The translations under genes were made by a program, and so were the position numbers. A model generated the notes under the pieces. The model was not told where the DNA came from and searched no databases. It saw only the letters and a program-made list of their open reading frames with translations. A stretch of 64,000 nucleotides of DNA from Maratus speciosus (Eukaryota > Arthropoda > Arachnida > Araneae > Salticidae), in the NCBI GenBank assembly GCA_963932465.1, contig OZ010793.1:365084459-365148458 (forward strand). Direction: 5' to 3'. Shown here in pieces: positions 44,909 through 55,669 of the stretch; position 1 is the first letter of the stretch; every line of letters starts with the position of its first letter.

Positions 44909-45523
44909 CATATTAATGGATTTATTATTTTAAAGTTTCCTTTCTCTTTTAATATTCACGTGTAAATACAATTTTCAAGACATAATTTTCAATATTTTCC
45001 TGCTTTTAACACTTACTCATTTAATAGTAATTTTAAAGGGGTTTTTTTTCTGTTTTTAATAGTCACGTGTAAATAAATTTTTAATCGTTAGGAAATATTA
45101 TTCTTTGCGCTTTTTTTTTTTTTTTGAGTTGAAAACAATCTCTGTAATAATAGCCAAAGTCATGTGACTATTATCAGCAGTTCCGGGAGGATCCCTTCGC
45201 TTTTTATATTCCAGGCGGCCATTTTGGTACTTTAATGTTAGCCAGCCACAGACGATAAGTCGCCAAATATTATTCTATCGCCATCATTTCACTTATAATA
45301 GTTCTAGTCATGTAACTGCCACAAACAATTACAACCCTTCGCTTTTCATAAGAAAAGTTTCCATTTTGATTAAAGAAACAAAGTTATTTTTTCGAATAAA
45401 ATTACATAAAAGTGCCATGATCGCAAAGAATTCTTGGTACTTTTATGTTAACTGGGTGCAAATCTCGCCAATAGCTTTTTTTTAAATCGCCAGTTAGCAT
45501 TTTTTTTATTTTTGGAGTGGTAA

Positions 45524-45830
45524 ATTAAAACGGCACTACTTGGTTATCCCATCGACCAAAAATCTATCGCCAGACTATAAGATTAAATGCCAATAATGGT
45601 TGATCGTAAATGTCACATTCACTTGACTGTAAGGAAGTTACGCGTGTTTGCGCCATCAAGTGATTTTTATTTCGACGTTTTATTTTTATTAATGTTATAC
45701 TAATTTATTTGTTCTTTCGTTATTTAAAATAAAAAAATTACGTCAATTTGTATAATTTGGTGAGTGGTTTGGCGATTTATATAATTTGGCGAAATTGGTC
45801 GACAGGATAACTAAGTAGTACCATTAAAAC
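45524..45830. mobile_element. 291-bp inverted-repeat element with 8-bp duplication
   Basis: The element is 45532-45822, flanked by the exact duplication ATTAAAAC. The ends are GGCACTACTTGGTTATCC and, reverse-complemented, GGTACTACTTAGTTATCC, followed by a shared TCGACCAA and TCGCCA. An 8-bp duplication with GG ends could be Merlin- or hAT-related; the family is not settled. The surrounding kilobase (45200-46170) is also rich in TCGCCA/TGGCGA motifs, perhaps an older foldback. Confidence 0.7.
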
Positions 45831-46960
45831 ATTGCTTTGAATTTGAAATTAAATGTCAGGATTTGTTGCATTATTTAATCGGGTTTGGCGTGATTTTTTT
45901 TTTTTACGACAATTTGGCGAAAACCTCGTTTTCGAATACCAGTTACATATGTATTTTTAAATTATTTTCTATTATTTTGAAAACGAAATAACAATAAATA
46001 AAAAAAAATTAAATAATAACTATAGAACAAAACAATTTATAACATTTTTTTTTTTAAATAAAAAGAAAATAAATGTAAATAAACATTTATTAATAAATAA
46101 GCAACAATAGCCCTGGTTACCATGTCAGGCAAAATAACGCCATCTTGGCGTCATTTAGGTATCCCGGTGCGTATATGTCATCTGCGCCTGATATTTTTCT
46201 TTTCGTTTCGTTTAAAAAAAAAGAAAGAAGTGAAAACCATTAATTTTAAACTTTTCAGTTTTAAATGAAAGTTTTGTATTAAATAAAATGATAATGAAAT
46301 TTAAAAAAAAAAAAAGCATTGTTCTTAGCATACATTTAAGGGAGGCCAAACTGGTCGCCAAATTAATTTAAAATAATAACCTTTACTAAAATATGAAAAA
46401 AAATATCGGTTATGATTAAAATTTGAGTTGCCACCATTAGAAAAAAGTATTTAAAATTAGAAAAAAAATAATATTTCGAAAACTATTTCGAATTTAAAAA
46501 TTCTAATACCAGTTTTGAGATCTGCGGATCAATACCGATTTTTGGTGTTAATTTCTTCGCAAAGTATTTAATATTTTAAGAGAAATCGCCGCGAAACATA
46601 ATCAGTTGTTTAATCAGTCGTTTCATAGAATCGTTTCATAGAATCGTTTCATAAATTCGTTACATTTCAGTCGTTTCATAAATTCGTTTCATTAGGATTT
46701 TATATATATAGGGTAGATATATATCACTTTTTTTTATGGACACGATAATTTCCATAATTCTGCACAAATCTCTTCCAAACTGATACATAAAATCAAGGGG
46801 TAGAAAATGTGAAAACAGAAAAAACTCCTTGACTTAATTATAATACATATCAAATCAGTTTAAAGTTATTATTACTTCTAGGAAAAGGGCCAAAAATTTA
46901 TGCATCTCAGATTTTTGATAAAATTAAAAATGGGCTCAAGGGGCGAAAAAAATTGGGTTT
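45831..46960. other. AT-rich interval with short tandem motif
   Basis: At 46616-46700 a ~13-bp motif, CGTTTCATARAAT, is repeated about six times imperfectly. Otherwise AT-rich, without recognised genes. Confidence 0.45.
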
Positions 46961-46969
46961 TAGGGGAAA

Positions 46970-47240
46970 AAAAATTCCAACTTCGTCATTTCTCAAAGTA
47001 TCAAATTCACGTAAACTTATTATAAATCTTAATACTATCTACAACTTTTATATTGACACATTTTTTATATGACCAACTCTTACCGGAAAAAAGGCGGGGG
47101 GAAGAAAATAATTCATAACTTCGTTAATTCACAAGATATTAAATCTGCTTAGATTTATTATAAATTTTCTTAATATTATTTACAACTTTTATATTGACAA
47201 GTTTTTGATAAGACCAACTCTTAGAGCAAAAACAAATTAA
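46970..47240 (+). repeat. ~141-bp tandem duplication
   Basis: TACAACTTTTATATTGACA occurs at about 47039 and 47180, and each unit also has AACTTCGT, ATTATAAAT, GACCAACTCTTA blocks in the same order. A more degenerate third unit may precede it (about 46740-46960). Confidence 0.7.
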
Positions 47241-47759
47241 ACAGAAATAGAGGTTGAAGAAAAAATTATCGTATTCACATAATTCTGATAAAACCAGCTC
47301 TTACAGAAAACAGGGCTGCCACAGGTGACTATTTTTATATTTTGTTCGCATCACTATTTAAAAAATATATTTTGTTATATATTTCTTTTGCAAATGTTGT
47401 CAAAGTGTATGTAAAAGATTTTTACTAGAAAAAGCGGTGCGAAATAGAATTAAACTCGTCAAAAGCGGACAGATAAAATTGTTAAACTGGGTTTATCTGT
47501 AATCTTGATTTAGCTTTTTTTGGTGAAATTAGTACTTAACTTCGAAATCTTGTCCGCCTGTAGGCCGAGTCAGCAGGGATTTTTTTGGAAACTAAATGGT
47601 ATAATTCGAAATAGTAAATATTTTTGTAAAGAATTCATCTTATATGTAGTACTTCTTGTTATTCAATAAAACAGATACTGTCTAAACGAAATAACGCAGA
47701 GTTCATGTATTGTACATGTTTAATTTTTTCTCGGTATACTGAGATAAAAGTAAACATGT

Positions 47760-48008
47760 ATGAGCAGTTTAGACAGACAAGAGCTATCTAAATTGGTTGT
47801 TCCCCTCAATTCGATTCCAGGTAAAATAATTTCGATTGCTACTGAAGGAAAGTTGAAAGAAAATAAATCGAGCACATTAAAAAATTTTCTCTTGTTTGTA
47901 ATGGTGATTATTTACGATCTGTTTTATAGTAATTTCGCTTTATGTTCATGTATCATAACATACCTTAGCTCCCCTTTCCCCCATTTCCGTTATGCTATGC
48001 TATATTGA
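47760..48008 (+). CDS. unrecognised short frame, possible first exon
   Basis: The frame starts MSSLDRQELSKLVVPLNSIP. The first 60 nt end in TCCAG directly followed by GTAAAA, which fits a 5' splice site at about 47819/47820; downstream the frame becomes hydrophobic and low in information. I do not recognise the sequence. It may be a host exon or a chance frame. Confidence 0.2.
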   Translation: MSSLDRQELSKLVVPLNSIPGKIISIATEGKLKENKSSTLKNFLLFVMVIIYDLFYSNFALCSCIITYLSSPFPHFRYAMLY

Positions 48009-49900
48009 AGTTTACAAAACAAATCCGGCAGTCAGTTGTTTAGGAAAAGAACATTTCCTCTCCAGCTTTGCTATTAAGATGCGGAAATATTGAATTTCTT
48101 ATGAAGAAAATTAGGTGAGCATACGAAGAATGAGAATTGAATGTAAATTTTGAAAAACAAAATGCTACCTAACAACAGGACAAAAGAATGGGTCTAACAA
48201 TTGGAAAAATAAACATCAGGAACGCAACACGCTTCAAATTTCTTATCCCTGAATTAGGAGATGATGGAAAAAGAAAACAAGATAAAATCTGGAAAGGTTA
48301 TTGTGGCACGGAATTGTATATTGTGAAGTGAAAATACTCTGATTATAAGAAAAGATTGGTTTTTTTACCTAAAACTTTTACGAAATATAACGCGTTTCCC
48401 TGGGATGTTTATTATCCCTATATGTGGATACCGCAACAGCGTCCCCTGTTGGGATTAAAAACAAAATTAGATCAACATATAAATTTACAAATAATCTGTC
48501 GTCAACCACGTCCCCGCGACCAAACATCGCCCTCCGATTTAACTTCTTGCCCCCGCACGAAGTTTCTATAAATGCATATAAAGTAAATACATTTATTTTT
48601 GCACTCATAGATGTTAAATACTTATTTTTTGTGGAAAGAAGTAAAATGGTCTCAATTTGTACAGATTTTCTTAAAATCTGCTGTGAGCAAAATGTTGATT
48701 TTTTTTTCACTTAGCCTGGGGGGGGGGGGGGGGGGGGCACACCATTTATTGGTTTGGGTTTATTGTTTGTATTTCTAGCAGTGAACCCATTCTTCACACG
48801 TAGAGAATGAGAGAAAAAAAATCTCCAATCCTAAACATTGAACAACATGAATATGATATGACACATGTAAAAGTATATCATCAATTTCATCTATAAAAAT
48901 TAAACACATGATTGATTAAAGGAGATTGTACTTTTATTTTCAGCCCATAGACTAAGAATAAAATCCCTCACCACAATGGCAGATTGTTTTACTTTTTACG
49001 AATAAATCAAGCAATGACACTATTTAAAAGGATAAAAGATAAAAATCCGTCATTGAAACAGTCATTTTTAAAAGAAAAGGTGCATTTTCATTCTCGAATT
49101 TTAATTTATTTACGGATGCGCGAAAATGAGTAATTTTCGCTGAAGTATCAGAATTCTTACTATAATGTGAAAATTAAAAGGAACTTTATTCGACCGCCCT
49201 TTTTTAAGTTCTTTAAAAACCAGTTCGTTACATTTTATAAAAATCAAAAGCTATAAATAGAAATTATTATTGTTATTTTTTTTTTTTAACATCACGCAAT
49301 TTAAACAGAATTTAATGCTTAATATGTATTCAGCTTATATCCCTATAAATTAAATCTAATCAGCATATAATGGAATTCATGGAAGTCCAATATACTTTCT
49401 TCTGGTGAATGAATAAAGAAAAAGTGAAAATCAACAACTAGGAAGGGCGCGGAATTGAAAATTATGAAGTCGAAATAGTTTATATGAAAACGGAAAAAAA
49501 AATATGTATTGGCTATGCAATCATTAAAAATGAATCATTGAGTGTTGTATAAAAAATATTGACGACGAATTCAACAAACACAAAAAATTATTTGCAACTA
49601 AAATACAGTTTTTTGGAAGTAGTCAGCAAGTTTTCCAGACTTTGGAAAAAGCAAATATCGTATCAAGAATATTGTGAGTTCAAAGCTGAAAACTGAAGCG
49701 GGAATGTGTGTGTGATAGTGGAGGGGGAGGGGGGGGGGGAGTGGTTGAGAAAAAAATAAAAGACCTGTTAATAAAGAAGTTCCTATCTAATTGAAAGACT
49801 GTAACCCGTGTAAGATTGCCACCAGTAGGTGCAGTAAATAAAAGGCAACGAAGAAGGTTATTTTTTAGAAGGTAGTTTCTGCTTTGGAAGATTTCCATAA
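48009..49900. other. unassigned interval
   Basis: It contains a 47-codon frame from about 48188 (MGLTIGKINIRNATRFKF), overlapping opposite frames at 48378-48714, a 19-G run at about 48719-48737, and no transposon ends that I recognise. The longest frames lack domain features. Confidence 0.3.
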
Positions 49901-50050
49901 GAAGAAAATTTGATCACGTATTTTAATAAAAACATCAGTGAAGATGATGACGGCGATTATAAAGTGATGATGCTGCAGATTTTGGACTCTTCTTTCGTGC
50001 CTGAAACACCACTCGAACCTGATTCCGGCGAAGATAATATTTTATGTTAG
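49901..50050 (+). CDS. acidic 50-codon frame, possible terminal exon
   Basis: The frame is open from 49901 to a stop at 50048-50050 and reads YFNKNISEDDDGDYKVMM, then LDSSFVPETPLEPDSGEDNI and LC. It has no ATG at its start; an AG at 49937-49938 could be a 3' splice site, though the preceding pyrimidine tract is poor. Composition (Asp/Glu/Pro/Ser, mixed codons) differs from the surrounding A/T-rich translations. No family is recognised. Confidence 0.25.
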   Translation, partial: EENLITYFNKNISEDDDGDYKVMMLQILDSSFVPETPLEPDSGEDNILC

Positions 50051-50872
50051 ATGTATTGTTTAATTAAATTACGATGAAAAGAACGTAAATCACTATGCAT
50101 ACCTTTGCGATGTTATTGATTGAATCTTTGTTCTAAATATGGATCCAATACATGTATCAATTTATTTTAGCTTTATAAATTTATTATTTCAACTTATGCT
50201 GCTGTGAAGAAAAATAGGAAAAGCAATGTTTTGTTAAGATTTATTACATCTAATGTCATATAATTTTTCTTTTGAACAAAATCATGTAGAAGTGAAGAAT
50301 ACTTTAAAAAACTGTAAAAAAATTCTGAATTATTCCTACCACGATTTAAATAATATGTGCGCACTCAAAGTAGTCATGTTCAAATTAAAATGCTAAACAC
50401 ACTGCTCGACTTGGAAAATTTGGAAAATCAGGAAATTTTATCGATCTGGAATTATCGTCGAAATATCGGGAAAAAGTAACTTTGATTTTCCTTATTTACC
50501 GATCACGGTTAATCGGAAACTAGAAAAAAAGAATTCTGCTTTTTCAGAATTTAGTGTCGCCCCCGATGAAAAAAAGAAAATGTCTATAAATATAGTACAA
50601 AACATATTTCAATTTTAAGACTTAAAACACACGCGATTTATATAAAATGACATCCGCTAAAGAATGCCTCATTTACGATCCAGTCTTAAACAACATCTAC
50701 ATCTACAGTAAAGTACGCATAGGAGTCACTATCGCTGAATAATACACAAATCGAAAAAAAAAAAAAAAAAAAGATGTCATTCAAGAAACTCGACAAAGAA
50801 AAATCGACTATCTAATTATCAATATGCCTTCATTTGTTTGTAATATTAATATAGCTACTTAAAATTAAATTT
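50051..50872. other. AT-rich spacer
   Basis: No gene or repeat end was recognised; an A-tract lies at about 50755-50771. Confidence 0.35.
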
Positions 50873-50940
50873 AGTTTATAATAGCTCCATGTTTTATCAT
50901 AAATCATTCATTTATATTTTTTCAAAATAGCACGTATTTA

Positions 50941-51989
50941 CCCGACTGCCAAGAAGGGTTATGTGTTTCACGCGTAACTGGGTATGTTGAATTCTTTATA
51001 CCCTCGAATCATCCCAACGGCTGGATGGATCTTAATGAATTACGTCTCTATCGATTCGTCTTAATAGTCCGATGGTTTATAGGTTAGATTTGGTTTTTTT
51101 AAATTCAAAATGGCGGCCGTAAAATACAAAATGGCGGTAGACATGAAACAATTTTTTTATGCACCCTATTGAGTGGCATATCATTGGATAGGTCTTTCAA
51201 AATGAAGACGATGTTCTATTGACTATTTTACAGTCAGAAGCTTTGTTTAAATATTACACAACCTGGAAGTTGTGTAGGTAGGATCTCTAGATTTACTACG
51301 ACTCTACAGGGCTTAATTTGCGCCGGAGCCCGGCTCCGGTACTTCTCTGTTTTCAGTAAATATTTAAATATTGGTCGGAATTTACCGGAGCTCATAAATA
51401 CAGGGCTCCGGAGCCCAGTGCAATAGCGCTTCCAAAAAACCTTTTTCGGAATTCCTTCCTAAATTAGGGTAATATAGGAAGCCTAAATTACCTTTTCCTT
51501 TCCTTCACATCTCCAAGCTTTTACATACTTTTACCAAAACACTTATATGTGACGTAATGTTTCGCACACGTAGGAGATGGAGATAAAATAAACTCAATTT
51601 TTATATCAGTTTTTGAGCTTGGACTTACTCGAGCTCAATCTGTATTACATTTAAAATTTTAATTATTCATGAATAGAAAAAAAAAAAACCTTTCTTCCTT
51701 TAAAATTACGCATTATATTCTATTTTAAATCATTTTAATGCTATTTTGATCAGAATGAAGGGGAAACAGAAATCGTGTTTTTCTATTTCAAATTTATGTC
51801 GGCGATGTGTTGATACGGCGCCACTCAAGAGACTGAACAATGAATTTGCTTTCAGTTCGATTTTCTTTTGTGACAGCAGGATAATTTTTTATTGGCTGGG
51901 GTTTTTTTTAAATTTATTTAGATGTCTAACATGAAAAGAATATTTTATGTTTTAGCAAACGAGCATCAGCTTGAAGTTTTGTTTGTTTG

Positions 51990-52024
<35 letters not shown>

Positions 52025-52947
52025 TCTTCTATTTCGTACAAGTATAAAAATCACGTTAGTGATTTTTCTATTTATTTTGTATCATTAACGGTACCCATTC
52101 TAAGGCTCTGCTCTGCACATTTACGAAGTCACTTTCATTTGTAAGTAGATATAATTGCCATGTATTGTTTTCTGATAGAAAGCAATCGAGCAGCGTTTCC
52201 CCTTTTTCTATAAAAGCATCGATTCTTTCCGATAACGGTGTCAAATTTTTTATTTAATCTGATTTTCAGGACTCACCACAAAAGATTATTAAGCGGAAGG
52301 AATCGATTATAGTTTAAGATGTGCACCTTTTATAGGAGATTGTAAAACACTTCCATTTTTCAGCATATAAATATTAATTTCTGTAAATTTCATTCATTTT
52401 TTCTTAAAAAGGGCATAGCTGCGAACTATCCCTTTTTTGTGTTAACACTATTTCCTAATCATAATCCTTACCATATTTAATCGCAGAAATATGAAATTAA
52501 TTAACATTAAAATTAGTCAAAGATTACTATTCAGAAGCAGTGATAACTAAAAAGTGGAATAGTTGACAGCTGTATATGCTGATAGATATATTTAAAATTT
52601 TTATTTTGCTATAGAAATTTTTTTTTAAATTTTGCAAATAATGTACGAAGTATAAATATGCAGATTGGAGTGACAGGGGGGAGGGGGAACGGTACGGTTG
52701 TTGTACCGGTTCCGAAGAATACTAGGGCTCCGGTACTTTTTTTTGTTAGAAATTAAGCTCTGCGACTCTAACATTCATAGACATCTATAGGCCTCATCTA
52801 AACAGTGTTTATAGATAGGAACTAACAATTAAACACAACTTAAAAGTCATTAATACAAGTAACTAAAAAAAAAATAGATAAGTAATATAAAAAATAGTTT
52901 CACATTGATGAGAAATAATTAATTAGTTCGCTTTTTACGCAGTCGGG
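50941..52947. mobile_element. inverted-repeat element with CCCGACTGC ends
   Basis: It starts CCCGACTGCCAAGAAGGG and the reverse complement of its end is CCCGACTGCGTAAAAAGC. It interrupts family E copy 2 and itself carries the hAT 51307-52762. About 550 bp of its own sequence remains, with ATCCCAACGGCTGGATGGAT and AAAATGGCGGCCGTAAAA blocks. The superfamily is not determined. Confidence 0.6.
51299..52770. mobile_element. hAT non-autonomous element, CAGGGCTTAATTT family, long copy
   Basis: The element is 51307-52762 (1456 bp), flanked by the exact duplication CGACTCTA. It starts CAGGGCTTAATTTGCGCCGG and ends with AATTAAGCTCTG (one mismatch in the inverted repeat). It matches 2620-3560 at both ends and contains about 500 bp of extra interior (roughly 51790-52350). 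A 62-codon frame (51746-51934) has no recognisable domain. A T-tract of about 32 lies near 51992-52023. Confidence 0.92.
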
Positions 52948-53568
52948 TTTTTTTATTTTTTTAATTTATTTAATTACATTTTTTTTTTCAGTTGTTATGG
53001 GAAAATGGCAACAAAAAGATATAATTGCTATTTTTCAACTATTTTCCCTTTACTTTCTACAGAAAGAGGGTACCTGAGTTGCCCAAATTAAACAAATGGC
53101 GCTAAAAACTGCAGAAAAATTAATATCTCAAAAATTAATTGAGATGCAGTTTTCAAACAAATTGCATTTAAAAGTACTTTTTCCCGCAATACGACGGTAT
53201 AAAAATTGAAAATGTGCGATGCTTAGAAGTTTAAAAAATTGCAGTAGAGTATTTAACTGTACAATGATAATTATATTGTACAATGATGCTTTATTTTATG
53301 GCTGGCTTATACAATGGAGCGTTATTTTATTGAGACGACACTCTAATTGCTGGGAGAATGAAATAAGCATGGCGGGGGCTAAAAAGTAGGAAAATCATAC
53401 AATTGATTTCCCTACAGTTTCCGTCTTTTTTAGCGATTCATTCAATACTCGGCACCTTTTTCCAGTAAAATTGTATCCTTGTAAAATGTCTATCTTAAAT
53501 ATAGCCTCTTGTGGTGTCTAGTGTTGAATTAACGAGGTGGCCGGAAAATGCAACCCACCTCTCCCACA

Positions 53569-54301
53569 CTCTAGATCAGGGTTGGCGAACCTTTTTGTTG
53601 CCGCGTGCCAAATTTGGTCAAAAAATATTTTACGTGACCATGACGCGTCAACTGAAAACAAATTTAGTGGATGGAGAAATAATGGATTAAAATTATTTTA
53701 AATTTTCTATTAAAATTTTAAAAATATTAGAAACATACATGTAAGTGCTACACTATAATAATTATGGAAACAAATATACTTTAGAAATTAATTTTAAAAA
53801 ATGAATACGATGTAATTTGATTTCTGTTGTTGCATTTTAATATCGGATTAATTTTAAAAGCAAAGTGATCCGGATATTTCTGAAAAATGCTTTCAGTTTT
53901 GATATTATTCATTTGTGAAAACAGCGACTTGAAAGCATAGATAGGCCAAAAAAAAAAAAAAGTTAAAATGTCAAACGCCAGTTTCTCTGAATAGCCCGGA
54001 AATAAATCCAAAGTTGCCATAACTTTACCTTCGGAATTTAGTAATGTCTAATAACCAATTCTCGCCGATAGTTTTCAGATATCGTCTTTGTTTTTGAAAC
54101 ATTTTTTAGACTATAATTAATTAGATTGGAATATAATATGTCGCAATAAAATTTTTCAATTTTCATTTAATCGAATTCAGGAAAAATCATTTGCGATTTT
54201 GTGAAATTTCACTTTATTTTGGTTTAGAGCCACAATCAGTGCCTTGCCAAAATTATTCTTTCATGCACGCGTGCCATAGTTTCGCCGTCCCTGCTCTAGA
54301 T
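53569..54301 (-). mobile_element. hAT element with possible transposase tail
   Basis: The element is 53577-54293 (717 bp), flanked by the exact duplication CTCTAGAT. The ends are CAGGGTTGGCGAACCTTTTT and, reverse-complemented, CAGGGACGGCGAAACTATGG, with GCGTGCC/GGCACGCG next. The minus-strand frame 53781-54020 contains YAFKSLFSQMNNIKTES, which resembles the C-ESLFS-MN-IK block of hAT transposase C-termini; the rest is too decayed to align. Confidence 0.9.
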
Positions 54302-55669
54302 AATTTAGAATTTTTCAAAGGCATAGCTAGAAGAGACGCGTATGGAGTCGCCTTTCTCCCTCGAAATAGTTCTAGCATATATTAATCGAAAAATAAAATA
54401 ATTGCTTCATTTCTAAGAAAAAAGACACTATATTTAAATACATTATTTTAAAATTATTATAGTATAGTGAATCTGTATATTACTATGTTCACTATATTCA
54501 ATACACAGAAATTGAAAATTGAACTTCTTGCATAGTATGAATGTGGTTCTGAGTGTATAATTTGAATTTGTCGATAAAGTATAAAATTATCTTGTATCCT
54601 CTCAAAACTGAAGTAAAAATTTTAGCATTTTTCCGATTTTTCCTCATTTGTAAAAGGAATCAATCATTTAGCCCAATATAGTAAATGTTGTCATCTGTTC
54701 AGTAAAGTTTATTCGGAATTCTTACAGCGATTTCTGATTTTTTCGCAATTATTTTATACGATTTTTACAGTTTTTTTAGCGTTTCACGCCGATTTCTCGT
54801 AGGAATCATGGCTTTTTTTAAAGTATTTTTTTAATTAATATATTTTTAATAAAAGAAATTATATTTTTAATTTTATGCTCATTAATGAATGAAGTTAAAA
54901 TAAAATATATGCTTACTTCTCAAGTTTTGCATACTAATTTAATTATTTTCTTTCTCTAGGTAAGTTTTGTTATATCTGTCTTATAATTACAACTGAAATT
55001 CTGAAGATAAGTATTATTTTTCTACTATCCATAACTTCATTTCATTTATATCTCATCTGTTTCAACTCTGTATTATGTTCATATAATAGTTCATTCAGAA
55101 ACGTTGTGCTGCTTGTAGTAGTATTTTTTTTTTTTTTTTTTTTTTTTTTTGGTATATGTAACAAAAGCTTCATCTCAAATTTCTCCTTGTGTTTTATTTA
55201 AAATATTTCCCTGTCATTTTATTTTGCTGATATGCCTGTGATATGATATGCTATGTCTCTCTCATTTTGTCTTGAAAATTTACAGTCTGTTTTTTTTTCT
55301 TTCGTTTTTTATAGTTTTCTTCTACAAAATTCTGAGCTCAAATTATTTTTCTTCTTCTTTTCAGAGATATTTTTAACGCCTGTACAGGCGTATTTCATGC
55401 ATTAAAAATCAAGAGTACGCTAAAAAATGAAGTCGCGCTTTCGTTTTTTAAAATACTAGTGTTTTATTATTAAAAAAAAAAAAAAAAAAAATCAGAGTAA
55501 TTCTTGTATTTTATAAAAGATAGTAAGGTGGTTAATTTTTTTTTATCTATTTTTTGAAGTTCTGATATCATGCTATAAAATATCGATTGAAAGTTATTAT
55601 TATTATTACAGTCAGTGATTTCTTGTAATGTAATTTGTCCTGACTATATATACATACTAGCAAAAGCCA
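54302..55669. other. AT-rich interval
   Basis: T-tract at about 55126-55150, A-tract at about 55472-55490. No gene or element ends were recognised. Confidence 0.4.

Larger units (their letters stand above)
50873..53395 (-). repeat. dispersed repeat, family E copy 2, split by an insertion
   Basis: The pieces 50873-50940 and 52948-53395 together match 23598-24060 in reverse complement. The break falls at ACGTATTT-A, and the 2.0 kb between them is an inverted-repeat element (50941-52947). Comparison with the uninterrupted copy confirms the insertion. Confidence 0.75.

Noticed and set aside
47308..47330. CAGGGCTGCCACAGGTGAC as another hAT terminus
   Set aside because: No matching right end or 8-bp duplication was found downstream.
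48378..48714. Overlapping 110- and 96-codon frames on opposite strands
   Set aside because: No recognisable domain on either strand; mutually exclusive frames of this size are expected by chance in such a window.
48719..48737. G-run as a G-quadruplex control element
   Set aside because: Several G- or C-runs of this kind occur (3475, 6060, 23106, 60899); without spaced G-tracts conserved near a gene there is no basis for a function, and run lengths may be sequencing-prone.
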